A stretch of DNA of 64,000 nucleotides. Origin: Microbacterium sp. PM5. Its GTDB lineage: Bacteria; Actinomycetota; Actinomycetes; Actinomycetales; Microbacteriaceae. Location of the stretch: NCBI RefSeq assembly GCF_003293595.1, contig NZ_CP022162.1:1023737-1087736 (forward strand), written 5' to 3'. The notes beneath the pieces are model-generated. The model was not told the origin of the DNA and searched no databases. It worked only from the letters and a program-made list of their open reading frames with translations. Made by a program: the position numbers and the translations under genes. Positions 54,297-63,430 of this stretch are shown here, in pieces. Within the stretch, counting starts at the first letter, position 1, and each line of letters starts with the position of its first letter.

Positions 54297-56810
54297 ATGA
54301 GTTCCGCCAACCTCACCCGCGAAGAGACGGCGGCACGCGCCGCCGGCATCCGTCTGCACGCCGTCGAGGTCGATCTCGACCTGCGTTCGGCTCCGGATGC
54401 CGCCGCCACGACCTTTCCGACACGGTCCACGCTGGAGTTCACCGCGAGCACCGACAGGACCTGGGTCGACTTCATCGGCGCGGCCGTCGACGCCGTCACG
54501 GTGAACGGACGGTCCCAGCCGGTGGTGTGGGACGGGGCCCGCGTCCAGATCTCCGGACTCCACTCCGACGCAGCGACGGCGAACGTCGTCCGCATCGAGG
54601 CCTCGGCCCGCTACAGCACCTCCGGAGAAGGGCTCCACCGGTTCCGCGATCCCGTGGACGGTGCGACCTACCTCTACACGCAGTACGAGCCGGCGGACTG
54701 CCGGCGGGTCTATCCGTGTTTCGAGCAGCCCGACATGAAAGCGCGCTGGAGCTTCGTCGTCGCCGCGCCCACCGGGTGGGCGGTGCTGTCCAACGGCGCC
54801 GAGTCGTCGCGGGAGGAGGTCGACGGGGGAGTGAGTGTCCGCTTCGCGGAGACGTTGCCGCTGTCCAGCTACATCACCGCGGTCGCCGCAGGTCCCTACC
54901 ATCGCGCCGAGGGCACGTACGCCGGCGCCGACGGCGAGATCCCCCTCGGCGTGCTCTGCCGCGCATCCTTGGCCGCACACCTCGACGCGGATGAGATCCT
55001 CGACATCACCCGCCGCGGACTGTCGTTCTTCGAGAAGGCCTTCGACTACCCCTACCCCTGGGGCACGTATGACCAGATCTTCGTGCCCGAGTACAACCTG
55101 GGCGCCATGGAGAACCCCGGGCTCGTGACCTTCACCGAGGCGTATGTGTTCCGCGGCGCCGCCACGGCCGCACAGCGCGAGGCGCGCGCGAACACGATCC
55201 TCCACGAGATGGCGCACATGTGGTTCGGCGACCTCGCGACGATGCGATGGTGGGACGACCTGTGGCTCAAGGAGTCGTTCGCAGACTACATGGGGACGCA
55301 CGCCGCGGCGGCCGTCGGTGGGTTTCCGGACGCCTGGGTCAGCTTCGCGACCCGGCGCAAGGGATGGGCGTACACGCAGGACCAGCTGCCCACGACGCAT
55401 CCGATCGTCGCGGACATCCCAGATCTGGAGGCGGCCAAGCTCAACTTCGACGGCATCACCTACGCGAAGGGCGCCTCGGTGCTCAAACAGCTCGTCGGGT
55501 TCGTGGGCGAAGGCGCCTTCTTCCGGGGTGCTCAGCGCTACTTCGCCCGCCACGCCTTCGGCAACACGACGCTGCCCGATCTGCTGCAGGCTCTCGAAGA
55601 GGCTTCGGGACGCGACCTGCGGGCTTGGAGCGCCGCGTGGTTGCAGACGACCGGGGTCGCCGACGTGCGTGCCGAGCGCACCGCGGAAGGCCTCGCTCTG
55701 GCGGTGTCGGAGGTCCGCCCGGACCGTGTGAACGTCGGACTGTACGCGGAGGCCGACGGCCGTCTCGTCCGCCGTGGCTCGACCTCCGCCGACATCGTCG
55801 ACGCACGGACCCTCCTCGCCGACGCACCGCTCGAGGACGTCGTGCTGGTGGTCCCGAACGACGACGACCGCACGTACGCGAAAGTGCGGTTGGATGCCGC
55901 GTCGACGGATGCCGTCGCGCGCGGACTGTCCACGATCAACGACACGCTGGCGCGAGCGGTCGTCTGGGCGTCGCTGTGGAACGCGGTGCGCGACGGCATC
56001 CTGCCCGCGACGGACTACGTCGACATCGTCGCGCGGCATGCGCCGCGGGAGACCGACGCAGCCCTGCTCACCGAGGCCGCGACGCGGGCCGCGTTCACGA
56101 TCGCCCACTTCGCCGCCGATCGCGACCGGCCGGCGCTGGCGGCCGGCTGGCTGGAGACGGCGTGGAGCGCCCTGCAGCGCGCGGTTCCCGGTTCGGACGC
56201 CCAGCTCATCTGGGCCCGCGCCGTGGGTGCGGCGGCGGCGGTCTGCGACGACCGGGCGACCGACCTCGGCGCGATCCTCGCCGACTCCGCGCCCGCCCCG
56301 GCGGGGCTGCGGCTGGACCCCGATCTACGCTGGGCGTGGCTCGTCGCCCTCGCCGCGACGGCCCACGCGGATGACACCGACATCGAGCGCGAGCTCCGCG
56401 CCGACGACACCGCGTCCGGTCGTGTCGCCGCACGCACGGCGCGAACCGCCCGCCCCGACGCCGACACCCGCGCCCGCGGCTGGCACGACGCGTGGTCGGA
56501 CGAGACACTGACGAACGACCACCTCGACGCGACGATCGCGGGCGTGCGGGCCGGTGGGCGGCGGGACCTCATCGCCGGATTCGACGACGAGTACTTCGCG
56601 CGCATCCTGCCCGCGTGGCGGTCGCGGTCGATCGAGATCGCCCGGCGCCTCGTGGTCGGCCTCTTTCCGGCATCCCCGTCGCTCGACGCCGCCGACGCGT
56701 GGCTGCGGGACCACCCCGACGCACCCGGAGCCCTGCGCCGCCTCGTCATCGAGCAGCGCGACGGCCTCGCACGCGATCTGCGCGTGCGGGCGGCACAGCC
56801 GTCAAGCTGA
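54297..56810 (+). CDS. pepN: aminopeptidase N (M1)
   Basis: This encodes 837 aa of the M1 zinc aminopeptidase family. The substrate motif GAMEN is in NLGAMENPGLVTF and the zinc site is HEMAHMWFGDLATM followed by LWLKESFADYM (HExxH-x18-E). The C-terminal ERAP-like helical half continues to residue 837. Size and motifs match actinobacterial PepN. ATG 54297 overlaps the stop of a three-codon leaderless ORF, so translation may begin by reinitiation. A strong terminator follows. Confidence 0.95.
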   Translation: MSSANLTREETAARAAGIRLHAVEVDLDLRSAPDAAATTFPTRSTLEFTASTDRTWVDFIGAAVDAVTVNGRSQPVVWDGARVQISGLHSDAATANVVRIEASARYSTSGEGLHRFRDPVDGATYLYTQYEPADCRRVYPCFEQPDMKARWSFVVAAPTGWAVLSNGAESSREEVDGGVSVRFAETLPLSSYITAVAAGPYHRAEGTYAGADGEIPLGVLCRASLAAHLDADEILDITRRGLSFFEKAFDYPYPWGTYDQIFVPEYNLGAMENPGLVTFTEAYVFRGAATAAQREARANTILHEMAHMWFGDLATMRWWDDLWLKESFADYMGTHAAAAVGGFPDAWVSFATRRKGWAYTQDQLPTTHPIVADIPDLEAAKLNFDGITYAKGASVLKQLVGFVGEGAFFRGAQRYFARHAFGNTTLPDLLQALEEASGRDLRAWSAAWLQTTGVADVRAERTAEGLALAVSEVRPDRVNVGLYAEADGRLVRRGSTSADIVDARTLLADAPLEDVVLVVPNDDDRTYAKVRLDAASTDAVARGLSTINDTLARAVVWASLWNAVRDGILPATDYVDIVARHAPRETDAALLTEAATRAAFTIAHFAADRDRPALAAGWLETAWSALQRAVPGSDAQLIWARAVGAAAAVCDDRATDLGAILADSAPAPAGLRLDPDLRWAWLVALAATAHADDTDIERELRADDTASGRVAARTARTARPDADTRARGWHDAWSDETLTNDHLDATIAGVRAGGRRDLIAGFDDEYFARILPAWRSRSIEIARRLVVGLFPASPSLDAADAWLRDHPDAPGALRRLVIEQRDGLARDLRVRAAQPSS

Positions 56811-56845
56811 TCGCGCGCTCGCGCACACCGGAAGCGGAGACGGAA

Positions 56846-56887
56846 AACGGAATCGGATGCCGCGCGAATGCGGCATCCGATTCCGTT
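56846..56887. terminator. bidirectional terminator between pepN and the beta-oxidation genes
   Basis: An 18-bp perfect stem, AACGGAATCGGATGCCGC with GCGGCATCCGATTCCGTT, has a 6-nt loop. Both flanking genes converge on it. Confidence 0.9.
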
Positions 56888-56935
56888 GCCACCATCCGAA
56901 TCCGTGGTGACGGGCGAAGGGCGGGAGACGGCGCG

Positions 56936-59080
56936 TCAGGCGCCGATGCCGCGGATCGGCGGGTGGTGGAAGGTGTCGCCGAACGCGCGCTCGGATGCAC
57001 CCTCGCGATCGAGGTACGGCGAAGCCCCGCCGTCGATGAACGGCCAGCCGGCGCCGAGGATCAGGCACAGGTCGATGTCTTCGACCTCGGGAACGACGCC
57101 CTCGTCGAGCATCAGCTTGATCTCGGTGGCCAAGCCGTCCTGCACGCGCCGAAGAATCGTGTCGGCGGATGCCGGCGCGGAGCCCACATGCCCCTTCAGC
57201 GCCTTCTCCGCCGCCTTGGAGAAGCCGGTGACGCGCCCGCCCTTGTCCTTCTCGACGACCTCCGGCAGCTCGGCGAGCTGGTGGAAGTTCTCGTTCGCGT
57301 AGAAACGGTCGGGGAACGCGTGGACCATCGTGTCCTGGACGTGCGCCGCGACCTTCCACCCGACCAGATCGATGAGCTGGAAGGGTCCCATCGGCAGTCC
57401 GAGCGGCGCGAACGCCTTCTCGACATCCGCGACGGGGGTGCCCTCGTAGACGGCACGCGCTGCCTCGCCCATGACCTTGGCGAGGAGGCGATTGACGACG
57501 AAACCCGGAGCATCCGCCGTCAGCACGGCGTTCTTGCCGAGGCCCCTCGCCACGACGAAGGCCGTCGACAGCGCGGCATCCGTCGTGGTCGGCGTCTTGA
57601 CGACCTCGATCAAGGGCATGACGGCGACCGGGTTGAAGAAGTGGAAGCCGACGAGCCGTTCGGGGTGCTCGAGCTTTGATCCGATCTCCTCCACGGACAG
57701 CGACGACGTGTTGGTGGCGAGGATGGCGTCCTCGGCGACGATCTTCTCGATCTCGCCGAAGACGGCCTGCTTGACGCCCACCTCCTCGAAGACCGCCTCG
57801 ATGACGAAGTCGCAGTCGGCGTACAGGCTCTTGTCGGTCGTGCCCGTCACGAGCGCGCGGAGCTTGTTCGCGGCGTCGGCGTCGAGGCGACCCTTCGCCT
57901 CGAGCTTGCCGATCTCGTCGTGGATGTAGGCGACGCCCTTGTCGACGCGGGCCTGGTCGAGGTCGGTGATGAGCACCGGCACCTGGAGCTTGCGCACGAA
58001 CAGCAGCGCGAACTGGCTCGCCATGAGTCCCGCGCCGATGATGCCGACCTTCGTGACCTTCTTCGCGAGGGTCTTGTCGGGAGCGCCGACGGGCCGCTTG
58101 GCCCGCTTCTGCACGAGATCGAACGCGTACATGGATGCCGCGAACTGGTCGCCCGTGACGAGATCGGCCAGGGCCTCGTCTTCGCGCGCGAAGCCCTCGG
58201 CCTTCGTTCCGCCCTTCGCCTTGTCGAGCAGCTCGAGTGCGGCGTAGGGGGAGCGTGGGACGGTGCCGATCTTGGATTCGAGCATGCCGCGCGCGACCTT
58301 GATCGCGATGGGCCACTTGGTGAGCCGCTCGATCTTGCCCGGCTCGTTCTTCCGCTCGACCTTGACGGCCCCCGTCAGGACCCCGTCGGCCCAGGCGAGC
58401 GAGCTCTCGAGGTAGGTGGCAGCAGGGAAGATCGCGTCGAAGATGCCGTAGTCGTACGCCTGCTGCGGCTTCAGCATGCGGTTCTGCTTCAGGGGGTTGC
58501 TGATGACGACCTCGAGGGCGTTCTCGATGCCGATGAGGTTCGGCAGCAGGTACGCGCCGCCCCAGCCGGGGATGATCCCCAGGAACACCTCGGGCAGGGC
58601 GATCGCGGCTGCGGAGGCGTCGACCGTGCGGTACGTCGAGTTCAGCGCGATCTCCAGCCCCCCGCCGAGGGCGAGACCGTTGACGAAGGCGAAGGAGGGC
58701 ACTCCGAGCTCGCCGAGCGACCCGAGCACCTTGTGCCCGAGCTGCGCGACCAGACGGGCGTTGTCCTTGGAGCCGACCCGCGTGATGTCGGAGAGGTCCG
58801 CGCCGGCGGCGAGGATGTACTGCTTGCCCGTGATGCCCACGGCCTGGATCTCGCCGGCCTCCGCACGGGCCTTGAGGTTCGCCAGCGTCGCCCCGAGCTC
58901 GGTCAGTGTGGCCGGACCGAGCGTGTTGGGACGCGTGTGGTCGCGACCGTTGTCGAGCGTGATGAGCGCGAGGACCTTGCCGGAGGGCAGGGTGATGTCG
59001 CGCACCCGCGAATGGGTGACGACCTCGCCGTCGGCGAGCGCAGTGAGGGGGGAGAAGTCGATCTCGTCGTAGTTCGTCAT
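56936..59080 (-). CDS. fadB: fatty acid oxidation multifunctional protein (enoyl-CoA hydratase / 3-hydroxyacyl-CoA dehydrogenase)
   Basis: This encodes 714 aa. The N-terminal crotonase domain has AAGADLSDI and NGLALGGGLEIALNSTYRTV, then PEVFLGIIPGWGGAYLLPNL. The dehydrogenase half begins VTKVGIIGAGLMASQFALLF, contains ATNTSSLSVEEIG and FHFFNPVAVMPLIEVV (catalytic His), and DAPGFVVNRLL. It performs steps two and three of beta-oxidation and is encoded directly downstream of the thiolase (13 nt gap), so the pair works together. Confidence 0.94.
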   Translation of the reverse strand: MTNYDEIDFSPLTALADGEVVTHSRVRDITLPSGKVLALITLDNGRDHTRPNTLGPATLTELGATLANLKARAEAGEIQAVGITGKQYILAAGADLSDITRVGSKDNARLVAQLGHKVLGSLGELGVPSFAFVNGLALGGGLEIALNSTYRTVDASAAAIALPEVFLGIIPGWGGAYLLPNLIGIENALEVVISNPLKQNRMLKPQQAYDYGIFDAIFPAATYLESSLAWADGVLTGAVKVERKNEPGKIERLTKWPIAIKVARGMLESKIGTVPRSPYAALELLDKAKGGTKAEGFAREDEALADLVTGDQFAASMYAFDLVQKRAKRPVGAPDKTLAKKVTKVGIIGAGLMASQFALLFVRKLQVPVLITDLDQARVDKGVAYIHDEIGKLEAKGRLDADAANKLRALVTGTTDKSLYADCDFVIEAVFEEVGVKQAVFGEIEKIVAEDAILATNTSSLSVEEIGSKLEHPERLVGFHFFNPVAVMPLIEVVKTPTTTDAALSTAFVVARGLGKNAVLTADAPGFVVNRLLAKVMGEAARAVYEGTPVADVEKAFAPLGLPMGPFQLIDLVGWKVAAHVQDTMVHAFPDRFYANENFHQLAELPEVVEKDKGGRVTGFSKAAEKALKGHVGSAPASADTILRRVQDGLATEIKLMLDEGVVPEVEDIDLCLILGAGWPFIDGGASPYLDREGASERAFGDTFHHPPIRGIGA

Positions 59081-59093
59081 GTCCGTCGTCCTC

Positions 59094-60296
59094 TCAGCGC
59101 TTGCGGCCGTTGTAGTGCGGGTTCTCCCAGATGACCGATCCGCCCTGCCCGAGCCCCACGCACATCGCGGTGAGTCCGTAGCGGACATCCGGTCGCTCGG
59201 CGAACTGCGCGGCGAGCTGGATCATCAGACGCACACCCGACGCGGCGAGCGGGTGGCCGAGAGCGATCGCCCCACCCCACTGATTGACCCGCGGGTCGTC
59301 GTCGGCGATGCCGAAGTGATCGAGCAGGGACAGCACCTGCACCGCGAAGGCCTCGTTCAACTCGAACAGACCGATGTCGTCGATCGTGAGCCCGGCCTTC
59401 TTCAGCGCCTTCTCCGTCGACGGGATCGGGCCGATGCCCATGATCTCGGGTTGCACGCCGGCGAAGGCGAAGGAGACCATGCGCATCTTGGGGGTGAGCC
59501 CGAGCTCCTTGACGGCACCGCCGCCCGCGAGCAGCGACATCGTGGCGCCGTCGGTCAGCGGCGAGGACGTTCCTGCCGTCACCCGCCCGTGCGGACGGAA
59601 CGGCGTCTTCAACGCCGCAAGGTCTTCCATCGTCGTCTGCGGGCGACGGCCCTCGTCCTCCGTGGCCAGGCCCCAGCTTCCCTCGGCATCCTTCACGGCG
59701 ACGGGAACCAGATCGGGCTGAAACTTGCCGGCCTCGTAGGCGGCCTGCGCCTTGTGCTGGCTGAGCATGCCGAAACGGTCGGAGCGCTCCTTGGTCAGCT
59801 GCGGGAACCGGTCGAAGATGCGCTCGGCGGTCACGCCCATGTTCAGCGCACCCGGATCGACCATCTTCTCCGCCACGAACCGGGGATTCGGGTCGGCGTT
59901 CCCGCCGATGGGGTAGTGGCCCATGTGCTCGACGCCGCCGGCGAGGGCGACGTCATACATGCCGGCGCTGATCGAGGCTCCCATCATGGCGACACTCGTC
60001 ATGGCACCGGCGCACATCCGATCGATCGCGAACCCGGGCACGGTCTGCGGCAGGCCGGCGAGGATGGCCACCGAGCGCCCGAGCGTCAGGCCCTGCTCTC
60101 CGGTCTGGCTGGTCGCGGCGATGGCGACGTCGTCGACGCGAGCGGCGGGAACAGCGGTGTTCCGGGCCATGAGTCCGATCGTCGCCTTGACCGCGAGGTC
60201 ATCCGCGCGGGTGTTCCAGTACATGCCCTTCTCGCCGGCGCGACCGAACGGGGTGCGCATTCCATCGACGAAGTAGACGTCCGAGAGCTCGGCCAC
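59094..60296 (-). CDS. fadA: acetyl-CoA C-acyltransferase (thiolase)
   Basis: This encodes 400 aa with the thiolase layout: first cysteine in FAIDRMCAGAMTSVAMMG, the His motif NQWGGAIALGHPLAASGVRL and the second cysteine near the C-terminus in LTAMCVGLGQGGSVIWE. It cleaves 3-ketoacyl-CoA to acetyl-CoA in beta-oxidation, with the fadB product acting before it. GTG 60296 is supported by GGAGG with about 4 nt spacing. A probable operator lies 38-52 nt upstream. Confidence 0.94.
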   Translation of the reverse strand: MAELSDVYFVDGMRTPFGRAGEKGMYWNTRADDLAVKATIGLMARNTAVPAARVDDVAIAATSQTGEQGLTLGRSVAILAGLPQTVPGFAIDRMCAGAMTSVAMMGASISAGMYDVALAGGVEHMGHYPIGGNADPNPRFVAEKMVDPGALNMGVTAERIFDRFPQLTKERSDRFGMLSQHKAQAAYEAGKFQPDLVPVAVKDAEGSWGLATEDEGRRPQTTMEDLAALKTPFRPHGRVTAGTSSPLTDGATMSLLAGGGAVKELGLTPKMRMVSFAFAGVQPEIMGIGPIPSTEKALKKAGLTIDDIGLFELNEAFAVQVLSLLDHFGIADDDPRVNQWGGAIALGHPLAASGVRLMIQLAAQFAERPDVRYGLTAMCVGLGQGGSVIWENPHYNGRKR

Positions 60297-60324
60297 ACTG
60301 CCTCCAAGGGTTGAGATTGAGTCC

Positions 60325-60330
60325 AGCGTA
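60325..60330 (-). promoter_or_regulatory. -10 box of fadA-fadB
   Basis: TACGCT on the reverse strand, with TTCTGT 17 nt upstream as a weak -35. Confidence 0.45.
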
Positions 60331-60333
60331 CGA

Positions 60334-60348
60334 TGAAACTCAGTCTCA
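60334..60348. promoter_or_regulatory. candidate operator of the beta-oxidation genes
   Basis: TGAAACT-C-AGTCTCA is a 15-bp near-perfect inverted repeat between the -35 and -10 of fadA. A related half, TGAGATTGAGT, lies at 60312-60322, so a larger inverted repeat spans 60312-60348. TetR- or GntR-type fatty-acid regulators bind sites of this shape; the actual regulator is not known. Confidence 0.5.
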
Positions 60349-60368
60349 CAGAAACGCTTGGATCGATT

Positions 60369-61565
60369 CTACGACGCGAGGTCGGACGCAGCCTCGGCTG
60401 TCTGCACGGATTCGACAAAGGCGCCGGCGATCACCGCCGCCGTGGCCTCGATCTGCCAGGGCCGGGCGCCGTGGGCCGCGAGCGCGTCACCGATGGATGC
60501 CGGGTCGATCTCGGCCGGGGGAGCCCATGCGACACGACGCAACGTGTCGGGGGTCAGGAGATTCTCGGTCGGCATCCGCAGCTCGACAGCGAGCTGTTCG
60601 ACGAGCGGGCGCGCCGCCTTCAGTCGGAGGTCGGCTGCCGGGTTGCGCTCCGCCCACGCGCGCGGGGGCGGCATCCCGTCGCCGGACGCGCGCTCGGCGG
60701 GCAGTGCGGGATCGGCACGGCCCGCCTCGATCGCGGCCCACCAACGATCGAGCTGACTGCGGCTCGCACGGCCGGTGAAGTCCTTGACGCGAGCGAGGTC
60801 CTGCTTGGTCTTGGGATCGGCGATGACGACCGCCACCAGCGCCCGATCGGGGACGAGCCGACCGGGCGAGGTGTCCTGCTCGCGTGCGTACTCCTCGCGC
60901 GCGATCCACAGGGCCCGGGCGACGGCGAGGGCGCGACGACCGCGCACGGTGTGCAGACCGCTGAGGCGCCGCCAAGGCTCCTCGCGAGCGGGCTTGACGG
61001 GCCGCGTGCGCACCGTCTCGAACTCCTGAGCCGCGATATCGGTCTTTCCCTGCTCCTCGAGCTCGTCGCGCAGCACGTCGAAGACGTCGACCAGATGCAG
61101 CACGTCCAGCGCGGCGTACTCGAGCCAGGGCTGCGGGAGCGGACGGGTCGACCAGTCCGCCGCCGAATGCGCCTTCGCGAGGGTGATCCCCAGGGTGTCT
61201 TCGACGACGGCGCCGAGGCCGACCCGCTCATGCCCGAGCAGACGTGCAGCGAGTTCGGTGTCGAAGATCTGCGGCGGCTCGAGGTGCTCTTCGCGCAGCG
61301 ACGGGAGGTCTTGGCTCGCGGCGTGGAGGATCCAGGTGATGCCACCGATCGCATCCTGCAACGGCGACAGATCGCCCACCGCCGGCGGGTCGATGAGGAA
61401 GACGCCGGCATCGCGCCGGTACACCTGGATGAGGTACGCCCGCTGGGAGTATCGGAAGCCGGATGCACGCTCCACATCGACGGCGACGGGGCCGGTGCCC
61501 GCGGCGAGCGCGGTGGCGGCGGCGGCGAGCCCGGCGGCATCCGTGATGACGTCGTACTCAGCCAC
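60369..61565 (-). CDS. rnd: ribonuclease D-like 3'-5' exonuclease
   Basis: This encodes 398 aa. The DEDD exonuclease motifs are VAVDVERASGFRYSQRAYLI (Exo I), ILHAASQDLPSL (Exo II) with FDTELAARLLG, and YAALDVLHLVDVFDVL (Exo III). HRDC-type domains follow (ALAVARALWIAREEYARE, and a second near the C-terminus). It processes tRNA and other stable RNA 3' ends. GTG 61565 follows AAGGGG and overlaps the stop of the DUF3000 gene by 8 nt (GTGGCTGA), as in the DUF4012 pair. It is coupled to that gene. Confidence 0.92.
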   Translation of the reverse strand: MAEYDVITDAAGLAAAATALAAGTGPVAVDVERASGFRYSQRAYLIQVYRRDAGVFLIDPPAVGDLSPLQDAIGGITWILHAASQDLPSLREEHLEPPQIFDTELAARLLGHERVGLGAVVEDTLGITLAKAHSAADWSTRPLPQPWLEYAALDVLHLVDVFDVLRDELEEQGKTDIAAQEFETVRTRPVKPAREEPWRRLSGLHTVRGRRALAVARALWIAREEYAREQDTSPGRLVPDRALVAVVIADPKTKQDLARVKDFTGRASRSQLDRWWAAIEAGRADPALPAERASGDGMPPPRAWAERNPAADLRLKAARPLVEQLAVELRMPTENLLTPDTLRRVAWAPPAEIDPASIGDALAAHGARPWQIEATAAVIAGAFVESVQTAEAASDLAS

Positions 61566-62163
61566 GCGTTCCCCTTCCTGATGCACCCCGCTGCGAACCG
61601 AACACGGCGATGCCCTCTGATCCCGGCGGCAGACCCGCTAGCATGCACACGAGCTCCGCCCACGCCTCCACGTGGGCGCTCAGGTCGCCCGCGGGCGTCC
61701 AGGACGACCGCAACTCGATCTGCGCCCCGTCACCCTCCTCGGCGAGCGAGCCGAACCCCTTCGACAGGGTCTTGGTCGCCGTTCCGGACTCTGCATGGAA
61801 GGCCGCCCCGCGCGTCTGAAGCGCATCGACGAGCCATGACCAGGCGACGTCCGCGAGCAACGGGTCGACGCCGATCTCGGGTTCGAGCGGAGCTTGCGCA
61901 AAACACACGATACGCCACGGACCGCCCCAGGAGTCCGGTTCGGCCGGGTCGTGCATGAGCACGAAGCGCCCGGTTCCATACGGCGAGTCCAGCCCGTCCG
62001 CATCCGGACGGACGTCTCCCGCGAAGGCGATCGCCTCCGGGGCGAGGCTCGTCGGGGCGGCGATCTCGCGCACGGAGAAGTCGGACCGGAAGGTCAGGGA
62101 CCGCAGCTGTTCTGCGGCGCGCGCGAAGGCCGGTGTCTCAGCGGCGGGACGGGTGTCATCCAC
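61558..62163 (-). CDS. DUF3000 family protein
   Basis: This encodes 201 aa of DUF3000, an actinobacterial family encoded upstream of rnd. Visible are FRSDFSVREIAAPTSLAPEA, RFVLMHDPAEPDSWGGPWRI and the late ELVCMLAGLPPGSEG. Its function is unknown. The usual start would be GTG 62169, but TAGTCT directly abuts that codon, while GTG 62163 lies exactly 6 nt after it, the spacing of other leaderless genes here, so 62163 is preferred. Confidence 0.85.
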   Translation of the reverse strand: MDDTRPAAETPAFARAAEQLRSLTFRSDFSVREIAAPTSLAPEAIAFAGDVRPDADGLDSPYGTGRFVLMHDPAEPDSWGGPWRIVCFAQAPLEPEIGVDPLLADVAWSWLVDALQTRGAAFHAESGTATKTLSKGFGSLAEEGDGAQIELRSSWTPAGDLSAHVEAWAELVCMLAGLPPGSEGIAVFGSQRGASGRGTRG

Positions 62164-62169
62164 GGTCAC

Positions 62170-62179
62170 AGACTAGGAT
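62170..62179. promoter_or_regulatory. overlapping divergent -10 boxes
   Basis: AGACTAGGAT contains TAGTCT on the reverse strand (62170-62175, for DUF3000-rnd) and TAGGAT on the forward strand (62174-62179, for the hydrolase gene), overlapping by 2 bp. The two promoters cannot easily be bound at once. Confidence 0.5.
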
Positions 62180-62188
62180 GGGCCCACG

Positions 62189-63430
62189 ATGAAGGCACCC
62201 AGGCGCGCCGCCCTCGGCGCCTCACGAATCGGCGCTCCGGCCACCCTGCGGATGCTTGCCCTCTCCCTTGCGGCGGCGTTGTTGGCAACGGCCGCGATGG
62301 CATTCGCCGTCGCCCTTCGCATGGCCCGACGCGTGGTCACGCCGTCACGGCGCGTGCCCGACACGCGCATCGTCGACATCGACGTGCCCGCCCAGACCAT
62401 CACGCTGGCGCGCACGCCCGACACGGTACTGCCGGGGCGCTACGGCCTGTTCACGACCGGCTCGGCCGACTATCTCAAAGTGGGCTCTGTGCTGGCCAGC
62501 GACGGCGAGACCGTCAAGCGGAAGCTCCTCACGCAGGTCGGCGGCGAATCGAGCCTCGCCGCCGATGCGGCGTTCAGCGGCTGGTATTACGAGCGGCCGG
62601 AAGAGCTCCATCTGCCTTTCACGCACGAGCACGTGCCTGCCGCGATCGGCGCCTGTCCGGCCTGGCTGTTCCCGGCCGAGCCGCGGAGCGACGCGGACCA
62701 CGAGACCTGGGTCATCCAGATTCACGGTCGTGGCACGACGCGAGCCGAATGCCTGCGCGCAGTGCCGGTGTTCCACGCCCTGGGCATCACGTCGCTCGTC
62801 GTGTCGTACCGCAACGACGGTGAGGCTCCGCGCAGCCGTGCCGGAGCCTACGCGCTCGGCGCCACCGAGTGGCGCGACGTCGATGCCGCCGTCAGCTGGG
62901 CCCTGCGCCATGGTGCCCGCCGCATCGTGCTGATGGGCTGGTCGATGGGGGGTGCGATCGCCCTGCAGACGTCGCTCGGCTCCGCGCATCGCGAGCAGAT
63001 CGAAGGGGTCATCCTCGATTCACCCGTCGTCGACTGGCGCACCGTCCTCACCTACCAGGCCCGGGCGCTGCACGTGCCCACGCCGGTGACCGATCTGGCG
63101 ATGGGGGCCCTCCGCACCGGATGGGCGGCTCCCGCCATCGGCGCCGACGGACCCATTCCGCTCGACCGGCTCGACATCGTGGCGCGCGCCGCCGAACTGC
63201 GCCATCCCGTCCTGATCCTGCACAGCGACGATGACGGATTCGTTCCGTCGAGCGCATCGCATCGTCTGGCCGATGCGCGACCCGATCTCGTCGAGTTGCA
63301 GGTGTTCCGCACCGCCAGACACACCAAGCTCTGGAACTACGACCAGCAGCGCTGGACCGACGCGATCGGCGATTGGCTGCGCGCACACGACCTGGTGAGC
63401 GCACCGGCGGTCGATGAGGGAGAACGATGA
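62189..63430 (+). CDS. alpha/beta hydrolase with an N-terminal membrane anchor
   Basis: This encodes 413 aa. One membrane span (MLALSLAAALLATAAMAFAV, about residues 22-41) precedes an extracytoplasmic alpha/beta hydrolase domain. The oxyanion region is WVIQIHGRG, the nucleophile Ser is in MGWSMGGAIALQ, the Asp in LILHSDDDGFVPSS and the His in RTARHTKLWN. The substrate is unknown. The ATG lies 9 nt after TAGGAT. Its stop overlaps the zapE start by 4 nt. Confidence 0.87.
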   Translation: MKAPRRAALGASRIGAPATLRMLALSLAAALLATAAMAFAVALRMARRVVTPSRRVPDTRIVDIDVPAQTITLARTPDTVLPGRYGLFTTGSADYLKVGSVLASDGETVKRKLLTQVGGESSLAADAAFSGWYYERPEELHLPFTHEHVPAAIGACPAWLFPAEPRSDADHETWVIQIHGRGTTRAECLRAVPVFHALGITSLVVSYRNDGEAPRSRAGAYALGATEWRDVDAAVSWALRHGARRIVLMGWSMGGAIALQTSLGSAHREQIEGVILDSPVVDWRTVLTYQARALHVPTPVTDLAMGALRTGWAAPAIGADGPIPLDRLDIVARAAELRHPVLILHSDDDGFVPSSASHRLADARPDLVELQVFRTARHTKLWNYDQQRWTDAIGDWLRAHDLVSAPAVDEGER

